From Pseudomonas frederiksbergensis (lineage in GTDB: Bacteria; Pseudomonadota; Gammaproteobacteria; Pseudomonadales; Pseudomonadaceae): a stretch of 64,000 bases of DNA. The DNA lies in contig NZ_FNTF01000002.1 in the NCBI RefSeq assembly GCF_900105495.1, positions 2,579,501 to 2,643,500 on the forward strand. Reading direction: 5' to 3'. The notes below the pieces were generated by a model. The model worked only from the letters and a program-made list of their open reading frames with translations. It ran no database searches and was not told the origin of the DNA. The position numbers were made by a program, and so were the translations under genes. Position 1 is the stretch's first letter; each line of letters starts with the position of its first letter. Shown here in pieces: positions 15,862-25,067 of this stretch.

Positions 15862-16548
15862 TCAGCCCTTGAGCTTCTCGGCAATCCAGATGGTGTGACG
15901 GGTGCCTTTGTTGCCGTGGGCGAAGACCTGGACTTCCTCAGCCTTGAAGCCGGCCTTCTTCAGTTTGTCGGAAAACTGTCGGTCAGCGCTCGCGGACCAG
16001 ACGGCCAGCACGCCTTTGGGCCGCAGGGCCTTGGCGCAGGCGCTCAGGCCGCCAGCGGAGTAGAGCCAGCTGTTGGCCTTCTGGGTCAGGCCTTCGGGGC
16101 CGTTGTCGACGTCGAGCATGATTGCGTCGAAACCTTGCGGCTCGGCTTGCAGGACCTTGGCCACGTCTTCCATGCGAATGACCGTGCGCGGGTCCAGCAG
16201 CGGGTTCCCGGCTTTCTCACCAAGCGGTCCACGGTTCCACTCCACCACGCCCGGGACCAGTTCGGCGACCACCACTTCAGCGGTCTTGCCCAGGTGCTTG
16301 AGGGCCGAGGCGAGGGTGAAACCCATGCCCAGGCCGCCGATCAGCACGCGCGAATTCGGCCGGCCGGCCACTTTACGGCACGGGATCTCCGCCAGAGCGT
16401 CTTCCGAGCCGTGCATGCGGGTGTTCATCAGTTGCCCGCCGTCGCCGCCCTGAATCTTGATGACGAAATCCTCACCGTATTCGAACAGGCACAAGGCACC
16501 GCCATTTTCAGGAATTGGAGTGGTGTCGAGCAGAACGAAACGTTTCAT
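15862..16548 (-). CDS. spermidine synthase-like SAM-dependent protein
   Basis: A 228-residue protein with the Rossmann-like core of spermidine synthases and methyltransferases: VLIGGLGMGFTLASAL (cofactor loop), EVVVAELVPGVVEW and FDAIMLDVDNGPEG. The N-terminal beta-domain is shorter than in true SpeE. Homologues are usually annotated as spermidine synthase-like; I infer the fold but not the substrate. ATG 16548 is preferred over an in-frame start 96 bases upstream, whose added residues look like translated leader. Confidence 0.8.
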   Translation of the reverse strand: MKRFVLLDTTPIPENGGALCLFEYGEDFVIKIQGGDGGQLMNTRMHGSEDALAEIPCRKVAGRPNSRVLIGGLGMGFTLASALKHLGKTAEVVVAELVPGVVEWNRGPLGEKAGNPLLDPRTVIRMEDVAKVLQAEPQGFDAIMLDVDNGPEGLTQKANSWLYSAGGLSACAKALRPKGVLAVWSASADRQFSDKLKKAGFKAEEVQVFAHGNKGTRHTIWIAEKLKG

Positions 16549-16646
16549 GGGACTCACTTGAGGAGAAATTGGCATAAGAGGGAGAAGGCAAACACGCGCA
16601 GTTGGGAGTAGCCTGCAAAAAGACCACAAGGCCAACGGAGCCATTG

Positions 16647-16937
16647 ATGAAGCGCACCATTCTAACGGTCATTGCCTTGGCCGCGCTCTCGATAACTGCA
16701 GTGCAGGCCCAGCAGTTGCAAACCATTCCGACCAGCCCTGCGCCGCTGCCCGGTTCGCCCGGCACCGCAACTCCGACGCCGTACCCGCAAATCACCCCGA
16801 CCAGCGTACCCAAGGTCGGGCCCGGCAGTGGCGGTCCGCCGTTGGTGCCGATTGAAATGCCTGGTCCGCCCGCCAAGGACCAGCCACTGCCGGTGCCGGA
16901 GCAAAACCCGTCGAAAGCCAAACCGCCCGGTGGTTAA
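16647..16937 (+). CDS. small secreted proline-rich protein
   Basis: A 96-residue protein with a Sec signal peptide (MKRTILTVIALAALSITAVQAQ, cleavage after about residue 21). The mature part is about a quarter proline with glycine and threonine (PLPGSPGTATPTPYPQITPT), so it is probably unstructured in the periplasm. No domain is recognised. GGAG lies 7 bases before the ATG. Its TAA shares a TTAA site with the convergent next gene. Confidence 0.65.
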   Translation: MKRTILTVIALAALSITAVQAQQLQTIPTSPAPLPGSPGTATPTPYPQITPTSVPKVGPGSGGPPLVPIEMPGPPAKDQPLPVPEQNPSKAKPPGG

Positions 16938-17407
16938 ACCTGCTGCGAGAGCAGTTGCCCATCGGCCATGCGCAGGCGTTTGGAGAGGGAAACGGCGAGG
17001 GCGCGGATGATTTTGGCGGCTATTTTCGGTGCATCGTTGAGCATCTTTTCCAGCGAATCCTTGCCCAGGTTGAGCAGCTGGCAGTTGCTTGCGGCCACGC
17101 AACTGGCCGAGCGGCGTTCGCCGTCGAGTACGGCCATTTCGCCGAACGCCCGACCGCTGCGCAACGTTGCCATGGTCACCTGGTGCCCATCACTGTTGGT
17201 TTTTTGCACCGCCACCTGGCCGGTGTGGATGATGCACATGAAGCTGCCGGCATCGCCTTCATGGAAAATCTCTTCGCCCTGAGCAATGGTGCTGATGCTG
17301 AAATAGCCCGAAGCCGTGGCGAAGTCCGCCGGCAGCAGTTGATCGAACAGGCCACAGTCCATCAGCCAGTCGCGAATTTCATTGTTCAGTAAGGTCGGTT
17401 CTGACAT
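16934..17407 (-). CDS. cyclic nucleotide-binding domain protein
   Basis: A 157-residue protein that is essentially one cNMP-binding (CAP-type) domain: IAQGEEIFHEGDAGSFMCIIHTG, then the phosphate-binding cassette FGEMAVLDGERRSAS around residue 90. No HTH or other output domain follows, so it is a stand-alone sensor, or acts through partners. The cassette keeps the Gly-Glu and Arg that contact the ribose phosphate in CAP. It is convergent with, and overlaps by 3 bases, the proline-rich protein gene. Confidence 0.85.
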   Translation of the reverse strand: MSEPTLLNNEIRDWLMDCGLFDQLLPADFATASGYFSISTIAQGEEIFHEGDAGSFMCIIHTGQVAVQKTNSDGHQVTMATLRSGRAFGEMAVLDGERRSASCVAASNCQLLNLGKDSLEKMLNDAPKIAAKIIRALAVSLSKRLRMADGQLLSQQV

Positions 17408-17464
17408 GTCGTCACGGTCTTTTTCTTGTGTCTGTTGCAGGCTCGAATTTGAAATCACCGCAAA

Positions 17465-17563
17465 TCCCTGTGGGAGCGGGCTTGCCCGCGATGACGATGT
17501 TACAGCCAATGATGATGTTGAATGTGATGGCCTCATCGCGGGCAAGCCCGGCTCCCACAGGGA
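17465..17563. repeat. REP-type inverted repeat, family B (CCTGTGGGAGCGGGCTTGC)
   Basis: Left arm CCCTGTGGGAGCGGGCTTGC and right arm GCAAGCCCGGCTCCCACAGG enclose about 50 bases. Six family B copies occur in the window (also 19722, 34555, 41530, 51737, 53289). It lies just upstream of the start of the cNMP-binding gene. Confidence 0.9.
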
Positions 17564-17624
17564 ATGTGTGTTGTCTCGGGCCCCTAGTGTCTGGTGTTAA
17601 GACCGACACGCCGAGCCAAGTTCC

Positions 17625-19679
17625 TCAGGCGATGCCCAAAACCTTGAAAACAAATGCGTATTCGAGAGCTACGTCACGCAATCCTTGATACCGACCGCTC
17701 ATCCCGCCGTGCCCGGCACCCAATTCGGTCTTGAGCAGCAGGGGATTTGTGTCGGTTTTGGTCGCGCGTAATTTCGCCACCCACTTGGCCGCCTCCCAGT
17801 ACTGCACGCGACTGTCGTTGTAGCCGGCGATCACCAGCATCGCCGGATAAGCTTGTGCGGTGACGTTTTCGTACGGCGCGTAGGCCTTTATCCGCTCATA
17901 AACGTCCGGTTCTTCAGGATTGCCCCACTCGTCGTATTCGGTGACGGTCAACGGCAGGTCCGGGTCGAGCATGGTGTTCAGCACGTCGACGAACGGCACT
18001 TCGGCAATCGCAGCAGCAAACAACTCCGGCCGCTGATTGAGCACCGCGCCGATCAGCAGGCCACCGGCGCTGCCGCCGCTGATCGCCAATTGCTGTGAAG
18101 TCGTGAAGCTATTGGCGATCAGGTGTTCGGCGCAGGCGATGAAGTCGCTGAACGTGTTGTGTTTGTGTTCCTGCTTGCCGGCGCGATACCAGGCTTCGCC
18201 CAGTTCACCGCCGCCACGCACGTGAGCGATGGCGAACGCCACGCCACGGTCCAGCAGACTCAAGCGGGCGTGGGAGAACCACGGGTCGAGGCTTTCGCCA
18301 TAAGCGCCATAGCCGTACAGATAAAGCGGCGTCGGCTTGCCGAGTGCTTCGCGTTTGACGACGAGGCTGATCGGCACTTTCGTACCGTCAGGTGCGGTCG
18401 CCCACAGGCGCTGACTGACGTAGGCATCGGCGTCGAACGGGCCAAGTACCGGGGTTTGCTTGAGGACTTTCTGCTCGCCGTTGCCCAATACCAACTGGCG
18501 GATTTGCGCCGGGCGGTTCAGCGCTTCATAGCGCAGGCGGATCCTGTCGCTGACGAACTCCAGACTGTTCTGTACATGAAGGCTGTAGGCCGCGTCCGGT
18601 AATTGCACGCGGTAGCTCGGCAGGTCTTGCGGATGAACTTCGATGATCGGCAAGCCACCCTCACGCAAGCTCAGGGTCATGGCACCGGCATTCAGGCTCA
18701 TGCCTTCGATCATCACCGTGTCGCTGTGCGGGATCAGGTTTTGCCAGTCGGCCTCGGTCGGCGCCACGCCGGTGTCGGCGGCGTGGTACAGGGCAAAGTT
18801 GATGCCGTCGCGATTGGTGCGAATGAACCAGGTCCATTGACCGTCGAGCGCGCCGTGGTCGACGTCGTACTCATGGTCTTCAACCCTCGGTGCGATGCAG
18901 GTAAAGGCTTGCTGCGGCTGGAACGCGTCGAGCACCCAGACTTCGCTGGTGGTTTTGCTGCCCAGGGACAGCAGCAATTGCTGCTCGGAACTGGAGCGGT
19001 AGCAATGCATGAAGAATCGACCGTCCGGCTCATGGAACACTTCTTCGGCCGCCGTACCGTCCAGCCGATAGCGGAACAGTTTGTGCGGGCGATGGGTGTC
19101 GTCCAGTTCGCCGAAGAACAACGTCAGGCTGTCATTGGCCCAGGTCATGCTGCCGTCGCAATCCTGGAATTCCAGTTCACTGACACGGCCGTTGGACAAT
19201 TCCTTCACGAACAGCGTGTAAATCTCATCGCCCGTGGCGTCGATGCTGTAGGCCAGACGCTGGTGGTCCGGGCTGATGCTGAAGGCGCCGAGGGAAAAGA
19301 AGCCGCCGTTGGCCAGTTCATTCGGGTCCAGCAGCAGCTGTTCCTGGCTTTCGTCGAGCAGCAGGCTGTCATCGGTCGGGCGCGGGCAGCGGTAGTGACG
19401 GGCATATTCATCACCGGCCGTGGTGCGCGTGTAATACAGGTATGGACCCCAAGGGGAGGGCAACGACAGGTCGGTTTCGAGAATCCGGGCCTTGATCTCT
19501 TCGAACAGGGTTTCACGCAACCCGGCCTGATCGGCGGTTTGCGCCTCTTGGTAGCGGTTTTCCGCTTTCAGGTAGTCGAGCACCGCCGAGGTGTCGCGCT
19601 CCTGCAGCCAGGCATACGGGTCGTCGCCTTCGGCCTTGTGGGCGATGGGAGCGTCGGAAACGTTGACGGATAGGGGCAT
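17625..19679 (-). CDS. ptrB: oligopeptidase B
   Basis: A 684-residue cytoplasmic serine peptidase of the prolyl oligopeptidase family that cuts short peptides after Arg or Lys. The N-terminal beta-propeller gates the C-terminal alpha/beta-hydrolase domain. The catalytic triad is S537 (GGSAGG), D622 (GYNDSRVQYWE) and H657 (GAGHGGMSGR); all three lie five residues after the positions I recall for the E. coli enzyme, so the alignment is nearly gap-free. ATG 19679 is used: the longer frame would start inside a repeat. The upstream REP element 19722-19812 sits 43 bases before the start. Confidence 0.94.
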   Translation of the reverse strand: MPLSVNVSDAPIAHKAEGDDPYAWLQERDTSAVLDYLKAENRYQEAQTADQAGLRETLFEEIKARILETDLSLPSPWGPYLYYTRTTAGDEYARHYRCPRPTDDSLLLDESQEQLLLDPNELANGGFFSLGAFSISPDHQRLAYSIDATGDEIYTLFVKELSNGRVSELEFQDCDGSMTWANDSLTLFFGELDDTHRPHKLFRYRLDGTAAEEVFHEPDGRFFMHCYRSSSEQQLLLSLGSKTTSEVWVLDAFQPQQAFTCIAPRVEDHEYDVDHGALDGQWTWFIRTNRDGINFALYHAADTGVAPTEADWQNLIPHSDTVMIEGMSLNAGAMTLSLREGGLPIIEVHPQDLPSYRVQLPDAAYSLHVQNSLEFVSDRIRLRYEALNRPAQIRQLVLGNGEQKVLKQTPVLGPFDADAYVSQRLWATAPDGTKVPISLVVKREALGKPTPLYLYGYGAYGESLDPWFSHARLSLLDRGVAFAIAHVRGGGELGEAWYRAGKQEHKHNTFSDFIACAEHLIANSFTTSQQLAISGGSAGGLLIGAVLNQRPELFAAAIAEVPFVDVLNTMLDPDLPLTVTEYDEWGNPEEPDVYERIKAYAPYENVTAQAYPAMLVIAGYNDSRVQYWEAAKWVAKLRATKTDTNPLLLKTELGAGHGGMSGRYQGLRDVALEYAFVFKVLGIA

Positions 19680-19721
19680 GAAGGGCTCTCGAACAATGTA
19701 CGGAATAAGGGCTTCGCAACG

Positions 19722-19812
19722 TGTGGGAGCGGGCTTGCTCGCGAAGGGGCCAGCACGTTCAACATCTCTGTTGACTGACACACCGCTTTCGCGAGCAAGC
19801 CCGCTCCCACAG
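19722..19812. repeat. REP-type inverted repeat, family B
   Basis: Arms TGTGGGAGCGGGCTTGCTCG and CGAGCAAGCCCGCTCCCACA with a spacer of about 45 bases. Unusually for this family, it lies at the 5' side of genes, between divergent ptrB and the membrane protein gene at 19895. Confidence 0.9.
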
Positions 19813-19894
19813 GGGATGCGTTTTACAGACTGGTATTGGGGCAGCCTGACGTGCGAAAAGTCGTTACTATAAGCGCCTCTTTGCCTGCCTTGCC

Positions 19895-20392
19895 ATGGAC
19901 ACCATGACCGAGAACGACTATCTGATCGCTTGGGGCCTCTACGCCTTCGCCGCTTTGGGCTGCCTGTTGGTGTGGATGCGCATTACCCGCTGGATGTGGC
20001 GCTGGCTGCGTGAGCCGCTACGGCTATTGGTTGCCGTGTTGCTGTTCTGCCCGACCATCATTGATCCGGTGAAGGAAAAAGTTGCCCCGGCCATCGCCAT
20101 TACGGCCCTTGACCTGATGTTCAAGGTCGGCAACAACGCCTGGCGCGCGGTTTCCGACCTGTTCATGTACGGCATGATCGCCTTCGGCATTTACCTGGTA
20201 TTCGTGGCGATCCGTTTCCCTATCGAACGTGCGGCCAACGCTCGCAAGGAACAGGCCGCCGCTGCCAAGGCTGCGGCCCGGGCCGATGAACCTGAAGAAG
20301 ATCATCCATTCGGCGGTGCGGGCGATGATCGTTACGGTCGTCCACCGGTGCCGAGCAACCCTCAGCGAATGCGGGTCGAACCGCGACTGTAA
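19895..20392 (+). CDS. hypothetical membrane protein
   Basis: A 165-residue protein with three hydrophobic segments (about residues 9-27, 44-60 and 90-110). The last, [16 protein letters not shown], is followed by a long charged cytoplasmic tail rich in Ala and Lys ([18 protein letters not shown]). I do not recognise a family. Two start codons are possible, ATG 19895 and ATG 19904, and neither has a clear ribosome binding site. It heads a three-gene run with the amidotransferase and DUF2937 genes. Confidence 0.75.
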   Translation: MDTMTENDYLIAWGLYAFAALGCLLVWMRITRWMWRWLREPLRLLVAVLLFCPTIIDPVKEKVAPAIAITALDLMFKVGNNAWRAVSDLFMYGMIAFGIYLVFVAIRFPIERAANARKEQAAAAKAAARADEPEEDHPFGGAGDDRYGRPPVPSNPQRMRVEPRL

Positions 20393-20423
20393 CCTGCCCC
20401 TGCCTTTCAGCGAGAATCCGAGC

Positions 20424-21200
20424 ATGTGTGAGTTATTGGGCATGAGCGCCAATGTCCCGACCGATATCGTGTTCAGCTTCACCGGGCTGATGCAGCGCGG
20501 CGGCCGCACCGGTCCGCACCGTGACGGCTGGGGCATCGCTTTTTACGAGGGCCGTGGCCTGCGCCTGTTTCAGGACCCGGCGGCGAGCTGTGAGTCCGAA
20601 GTCGCGAACCTGGTGCAGCGCTATCCGATCAAGAGCGAAGTGGTGATCGGGCACATCCGCCAGGCCAATGTCGGCAAGGTCTGCCTGTCCAATACCCATC
20701 CGTTTGTGCGTGAGTTGTGGGGCCGTAACTGGTGTTTTGCCCATAACGGCCAACTGGCGGACTTTCAACCGATCAAGAGTTTTTACCGCCCGGTCGGCGA
20801 TACCGACAGCGAAGCGGCGTTCTGCGATTTGCTCAACCGCGTGCGCGCCGCGTTCCCGGAACCGGTCGAAGTCGAAGAACTGCTGCCAGACCTGGTGGCC
20901 GCCTGTGCCGAATACCGCAGCAAAGGCGTGTTTAACTGCCTGCTCAGCGATGGCGACTGGTTGTTCTGCTATTGCTCGACCAAACTGGCGCAAATCACCC
21001 GTCGCGCGCCCTTCGGCCCGGCGCGCTTGAAGGACGTCGATGTGATCGTCGATTTCCAGGCCGAAACCACGCCCAACGACGTGGTCACGGTGATCGCCAC
21101 CGAACCCTTGACCGAAAACGAAACCTGGACCCGCTACGAACCGGGCCAATGGAGCCTCTGGCGACGCGGTGAATGCGTCAGCCAGGGCAAGACCGAATAA
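20424..21200 (+). CDS. yafJ: class II glutamine amidotransferase (YafJ-like)
   Basis: A 258-residue protein of the YafJ group of N-terminal nucleophile amidotransferases. Translation from ATG 20424 gives [10 protein letters not shown], placing the catalytic cysteine at residue 2 after Met removal. Other glutaminase-site features follow: [23 protein letters not shown] and [10 protein letters not shown]. There is no synthase domain, so the acceptor of the released ammonia is unknown. The frame is open upstream, but only this start exposes Cys2. It lies 12 bases before the DUF2937 gene. Confidence 0.9.
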   Translation: MCELLGMSANVPTDIVFSFTGLMQRGGRTGPHRDGWGIAFYEGRGLRLFQDPAASCESEVANLVQRYPIKSEVVIGHIRQANVGKVCLSNTHPFVRELWGRNWCFAHNGQLADFQPIKSFYRPVGDTDSEAAFCDLLNRVRAAFPEPVEVEELLPDLVAACAEYRSKGVFNCLLSDGDWLFCYCSTKLAQITRRAPFGPARLKDVDVIVDFQAETTPNDVVTVIATEPLTENETWTRYEPGQWSLWRRGECVSQGKTE

Positions 21201-21212
21201 GGATTTCCCTTC

Positions 21213-21755
21213 ATGTTGCTCAGTTATCTACGGCTGGTGTTGTTCGCGGCGGGCCTGTTGATCGGTGTCCAGGTGCCGGGGTTTATCAGCGACTATGCCA
21301 AGCGCGTCGAAGCGCATCTGATTGAGGCGCAAACTGGTCTGAGCGGTTTTCAGGGCACGGCGAATCAGTTCTTCAAGGGGGACATGCAGGCATTGGTGGC
21401 TCATTACCGCGCCAGTGAAGACCCGATCTTTCGCAGCGATGCCGACAGCCTGAGCACCTTGCTCACCCGTCAACTGGCCCTCGATAAACAGTTCCAGGCC
21501 ATGCAAGGCCCGTGGTACATCCGCTTGCTGCAGGTCGCACTGGCGGCCGATCCGGATATTCGCAAGGAAACCTGGAACGGCTACAGCTATCAGATCCTGC
21601 TGACGCCGGAAGCGATGATCTGGGGCATGAGCGGGGCGTTGCTGTTGTCGTTCGGCATTGAATGCCTGTTCCGTCTGATCGACTGGGTGGTGCTGGGTGG
21701 CAAACGCCTGCGCCAGAGCCGGCCGATCGAAGACCGGGATGTGCGGGGGTTGTAA
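21213..21755 (+). CDS. DUF2937 family protein
   Basis: A 180-residue protein with hydrophobic segments at the N-terminus (YLRLVLFAAGLLIGVQV) and near residue 140 (AMIWGMSGALLLSFGIECLF), with a helical, mostly polar loop between them that probably faces the periplasm. The wording matches proteins I recall as DUF2937; no function is known. AAGGA precedes the ATG. It is probably co-transcribed with the YafJ-like gene. Confidence 0.75.
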   Translation: MLLSYLRLVLFAAGLLIGVQVPGFISDYAKRVEAHLIEAQTGLSGFQGTANQFFKGDMQALVAHYRASEDPIFRSDADSLSTLLTRQLALDKQFQAMQGPWYIRLLQVALAADPDIRKETWNGYSYQILLTPEAMIWGMSGALLLSFGIECLFRLIDWVVLGGKRLRQSRPIEDRDVRGL

Positions 21756-21778
21756 TGAGCGCCACCGACCTGTCGAAT

Positions 21779-21888
21779 GATCGTTCCCACGCTCTGCGTG
21801 GGAATGCCTCAACGGACGCTCTGCGTTCGGCTCTGAATGGGACGCGGAGCGTCCCGGCTGCATTCCCACGCGGAGCGTGGGAACGATC
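21779..21888. repeat. REP-type inverted repeat, family A
   Basis: GATCGTTCCCACGCTCTGCG to CGCGGAGCGTGGGAACGATC with an inner pair around GGACGCTCTGCG. It lies between the convergent DUF2937 and LysR genes and stops 4 bases before the LysR stop. Confidence 0.9.
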
Positions 21889-21892
21889 AATG

Positions 21893-22819
21893 TCAGCTCA
21901 CCGAAGGTTTGCTGAGGACGATGTAGTTTTCACCCACCTTCTTCGCATACCCGTCCAGCACCTGCTGACATAACGAAACAATCTCCTCGACCCACTCCAC
22001 GCCCACCCGCCACGACACCACCACCTGCAAATTCGGTGGCCGTTGGTCGATGGCCAGCAAGGTCAATTCCCCCCGCGCCAGTTCCTCGGCGACCAGCACC
22101 GGCGGCAGTGCGCCAATACCGAAACCGTCGCGCAGCAACCGGGTGATCGCCGACACCGAGTTCACGCAGTTCAACCGTGGCGTCAGGATGCCGTTGGCCT
22201 GCATCAGGGCGAGAATCTCCTGATGCGGATGGGAGTTTTTCGAATAGGTAATGATCCGTTCCCGCGCCAGGTCGGCAATGCCGGAGTACTCGCGGTTGTA
22301 GATCGAGTTCGTAGCCACAATCCAGCCCATCGGATGACTGGCCAGTTCAAGGCTGCGCACACTTTCCTGACGCAACAGGTCGGTTTGCAGGATCAGATCG
22401 AGAAAGCCTTTTTGCAGCTGATCGCAGAGGTTGAGCGCGGTATCGGCCACCAGCTCGATTTCCACCAGTGGATAGTGATCCATCATTTGCGCCACCAACG
22501 GGCTCAGCCAGGTGTGGATGACGGTGTCCATGACACCGATCCGGACCCGTCCGACCTTGCTTGAGCGCGTCTCGATCGAGTGCTTGAGCGCCTGCATCGT
22601 ATCCATCATCTGCTCGGCATATTCGAGCACTTTCAGGCCTTCGGGCGTCAGGCTCACGCCGCGAGAATCGCGCAGGAACAGCTTCACCCCGAGCTCGCCT
22701 TCGAGCACGGCGATACGGCTGGAAATCGACGCCTGGGTGGTGAAGAGCTTGTCTGCCGTCAGGCGAAAACTCTTGAGTCGGGCGACCCAGACAAAGGTCT
22801 CGAGAAACTTCAGGTTCAT
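21893..22819 (-). CDS. LysR-family regulator next to the pxp operon
   Basis: A 308-residue LysR regulator with HTH at about residues 3-60 (LETFVWVARLKSFRLTADKL; QASISSRIAVLEGELGVKLF) and a periplasmic-binding-like effector domain. It is divergent from the MFS gene, 148 bases away, and so is the obvious candidate regulator of the MFS-pxpABC run. An imperfect dyad CTTATGTCTAAAG lies about 13 bases before its start and could be an operator; this is inference. Confidence 0.9.
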   Translation of the reverse strand: MNLKFLETFVWVARLKSFRLTADKLFTTQASISSRIAVLEGELGVKLFLRDSRGVSLTPEGLKVLEYAEQMMDTMQALKHSIETRSSKVGRVRIGVMDTVIHTWLSPLVAQMMDHYPLVEIELVADTALNLCDQLQKGFLDLILQTDLLRQESVRSLELASHPMGWIVATNSIYNREYSGIADLARERIITYSKNSHPHQEILALMQANGILTPRLNCVNSVSAITRLLRDGFGIGALPPVLVAEELARGELTLLAIDQRPPNLQVVVSWRVGVEWVEEIVSLCQQVLDGYAKKVGENYIVLSKPSVS

Positions 22820-22967
22820 AGGGACAAGTTTTTCTTATGTCTAAAGCGGGTTTTTATTAGTTGGACGTAGCAGGGCCGGCAGCCCAAAAATCAGGCCATC
22901 CGGTCCCCACGATAGGCGTCGTCGGGGTTCAGAACAATACCAATAAAAATTAGCGCGGAGATTTGCC

Positions 22968-24254
22968 ATGAGTGCGCCCGACACGCTCGACATCCCCAAA
23001 GCCACGGTTCGCCCGGGACCTTTCGACTGGTACCGCAACATCAATCAGCAGGAACGTCGCACGTTCTGGAGCTGCAAGATCGGCTATGGCCTGGACGGCA
23101 TGGACACCCAGATGCTCAGCTTTGTGGTGCCGACCCTGATTGCGATGTGGGGCATCACCACCGGCGAGGCCGGGCTGATTCACACCAGTACCCTGATCGC
23201 CTCGGCCATCGGCGGTTGGGTGGCGGGGATCCTCTCCGACCGCATCGGTCGCGTCCGCACTTTGCAACTCACCGTACTGTGGTTCGCCTTCTTCACCTTC
23301 CTCTGCGGTTTCGCCCAGAACTACGAGCAACTGCTGATCAGCCGCACGCTGATGGGCTTCGGTTTCGGCGGCGAATGGACCGCCGGCGCGGTGCTGATGG
23401 GTGAAGTGATTCGCGCCAAGGACCGCGGCAAAGCGGTGGGCATGGTGCAATCCGGCTGGGCATTGGGTTGGGGACTGACGGCGATCTTGTATGCGCTGCT
23501 GTTCTCGGTATTGCCGCCGGAAGACGCCTGGCGCGCTCTGTTCCTGCTGGGCATCGTGCCGGCAATCTTTGTGATCTTCGTCCGTCGGCTGGTCAAGGAC
23601 CCGGAAATCTATCGCGAAGCCAAGGCCAAGCAAGAACCCAGCAACCCGGCAAAGTTCTACGAGATCTTCGCTCCCGGCATCCTGTTCACCACGATTCGCG
23701 CGTCGGTACTGACCACTGGTGCCCTCGGCGGTTACTACGCGATCACCTCCTGGTTGCCGACCTTTCTGAAGAACGAACGTGGTTTGAGCGTACTCGGTAC
23801 GGGCGGTTATCTGGCGATGGTGATCGTCGGTTCCTACGTCGGTTACGTCATCAGCGCGTATTTGACTGACATCCTCGGGCGTAAAAAGAACTTCATACTG
23901 TTCGCGGTCGGCTCGTTCACCATTGTTCTGCTCTACACCCAATTGCCGGTCAGCAATGGCGTGATGCTCTGGCTGGGCTTTCCTTTGGGCTTCTTCGCTT
24001 CGGGGATTTTCAGTGGCATGGGCGCGTTCTTGACCGAGCTGTTTCCAACGCGGATTCGCGGTTCGGGCCAGGGCTTTTGCTACAACATAGGCCGGGCGCT
24101 GGCGGCATTGTTCCCGCTGTTGATTGGCTTGATGAGCCAGAAGGTGCCATTGAGTGTGGGAATCGGTGCCTTTGCGGCGGTGTCCTACGGAGTAGTGATC
24201 CTTGCTGCCCTGAGCCTGCCGGAAACCCGTGGCAAGCAACTCGAGGCCGAGTAA
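22968..24254 (+). CDS. MFS transporter (probable 5-oxoproline or organic acid uptake)
   Basis: A 428-residue major facilitator protein of the sugar/acid:H+ symporter type. It has 12 membrane segments, the motif-A loop GILSDRIGRVRT after TM2, RTLMGFGFGGEWTAGAVL in TM4 and ELFPTRIRGSGQG in the second half. GGAGA precedes the ATG. It lies 60 bases before pxpA on the same strand and divergent from a LysR gene, so I infer that it imports the substrate of PxpABC (5-oxoproline or a related lactam). Similar proteins carry sialate or aromatic acids, so the substrate is not certain. Confidence 0.9.
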   Translation: MSAPDTLDIPKATVRPGPFDWYRNINQQERRTFWSCKIGYGLDGMDTQMLSFVVPTLIAMWGITTGEAGLIHTSTLIASAIGGWVAGILSDRIGRVRTLQLTVLWFAFFTFLCGFAQNYEQLLISRTLMGFGFGGEWTAGAVLMGEVIRAKDRGKAVGMVQSGWALGWGLTAILYALLFSVLPPEDAWRALFLLGIVPAIFVIFVRRLVKDPEIYREAKAKQEPSNPAKFYEIFAPGILFTTIRASVLTTGALGGYYAITSWLPTFLKNERGLSVLGTGGYLAMVIVGSYVGYVISAYLTDILGRKKNFILFAVGSFTIVLLYTQLPVSNGVMLWLGFPLGFFASGIFSGMGAFLTELFPTRIRGSGQGFCYNIGRALAALFPLLIGLMSQKVPLSVGIGAFAAVSYGVVILAALSLPETRGKQLEAE

Positions 24255-24314
24255 CTGATAATCTGCGGGCAAATGCCTACAGCTAAAAGAATAAAACCTA
24301 CAGGAGTGTTCACC

Positions 24315-25067
24315 GTGAACCGCCTGCTATTGAACTGCGACATCGGCGAGAGTTTCGGCAACTGGACCATGGGTCTGGATGCCGAGGTCATGCCCTTCAT
24401 CGATTGCGCCAACATCGCCTGCGGCTTCCATGCCGGCGACCCGAGCATCATGCGCAAGACGGTTAGCCTGGCCTTGAGCAACGGCGTGCAGATCGGCGCA
24501 CATCCGGCGTATCAGGATCTGGTCGGCTTCGGCCGCCGTTCCATGGCCTACACCGCCCAGGAACTTCAGGACATTGTGCATTACCAGATCGGCGCTCTCG
24601 ACGGCATTTGCCGGGCCCAGGGCGGGCGGGTGAGTTACGTCAAACCGCACGGCGCGATGTACAACGACATGATGGCCAACCCGGCGCAGTTGCGCGCAGT
24701 GCTTCAGGCTGTGGCGGCCTATGATCGCCAGTTGCCGCTGATGTTGATGGCCACTCGCGACAACAGCGCAGCCCAGCAATTGGGCGATGAATACGGCGTG
24801 ACCCTGTGGTTCGAAGCCTTCGCCGATCGTGCTTACAACAGCGCCGGAATGCTGGTTTCGCGACAACTGCCAGGCGCAGTGCATCACGATCCCGAGACAA
24901 TCATCGAACAGGCGCTGACCATTGCCCGCGGCGGCAACCTTACGGCCAGCGATGGCAGTGCCCTGCGCTTGCAAGCCAACACACTTTGCGTACATGGCGA
25001 CAATGCCAGTTCGGTAGCTGCCGTGCGGCGTATTCGCGAAGCACTTGATCAGCAGAGCGCGCCATGA
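24315..25067 (+). CDS. pxpA: 5-oxoprolinase subunit PxpA
   Basis: A 250-residue LamB/YcsF family protein. With PxpB and PxpC it forms the ATP-dependent 5-oxoprolinase that opens pyroglutamate to glutamate. Conserved stretches are [35 protein letters not shown] and [14 protein letters not shown] 24315 is chosen because AGGAG lies 8 bases before it and the family begins M-x-x-L-N-C-D at this point; an ATG at 24273 would add 14 residues without a ribosome binding site. Its stop overlaps the pxpB start (ATGA). Confidence 0.93.
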   Translation: MNRLLLNCDIGESFGNWTMGLDAEVMPFIDCANIACGFHAGDPSIMRKTVSLALSNGVQIGAHPAYQDLVGFGRRSMAYTAQELQDIVHYQIGALDGICRAQGGRVSYVKPHGAMYNDMMANPAQLRAVLQAVAAYDRQLPLMLMATRDNSAAQQLGDEYGVTLWFEAFADRAYNSAGMLVSRQLPGAVHHDPETIIEQALTIARGGNLTASDGSALRLQANTLCVHGDNASSVAAVRRIREALDQQSAP

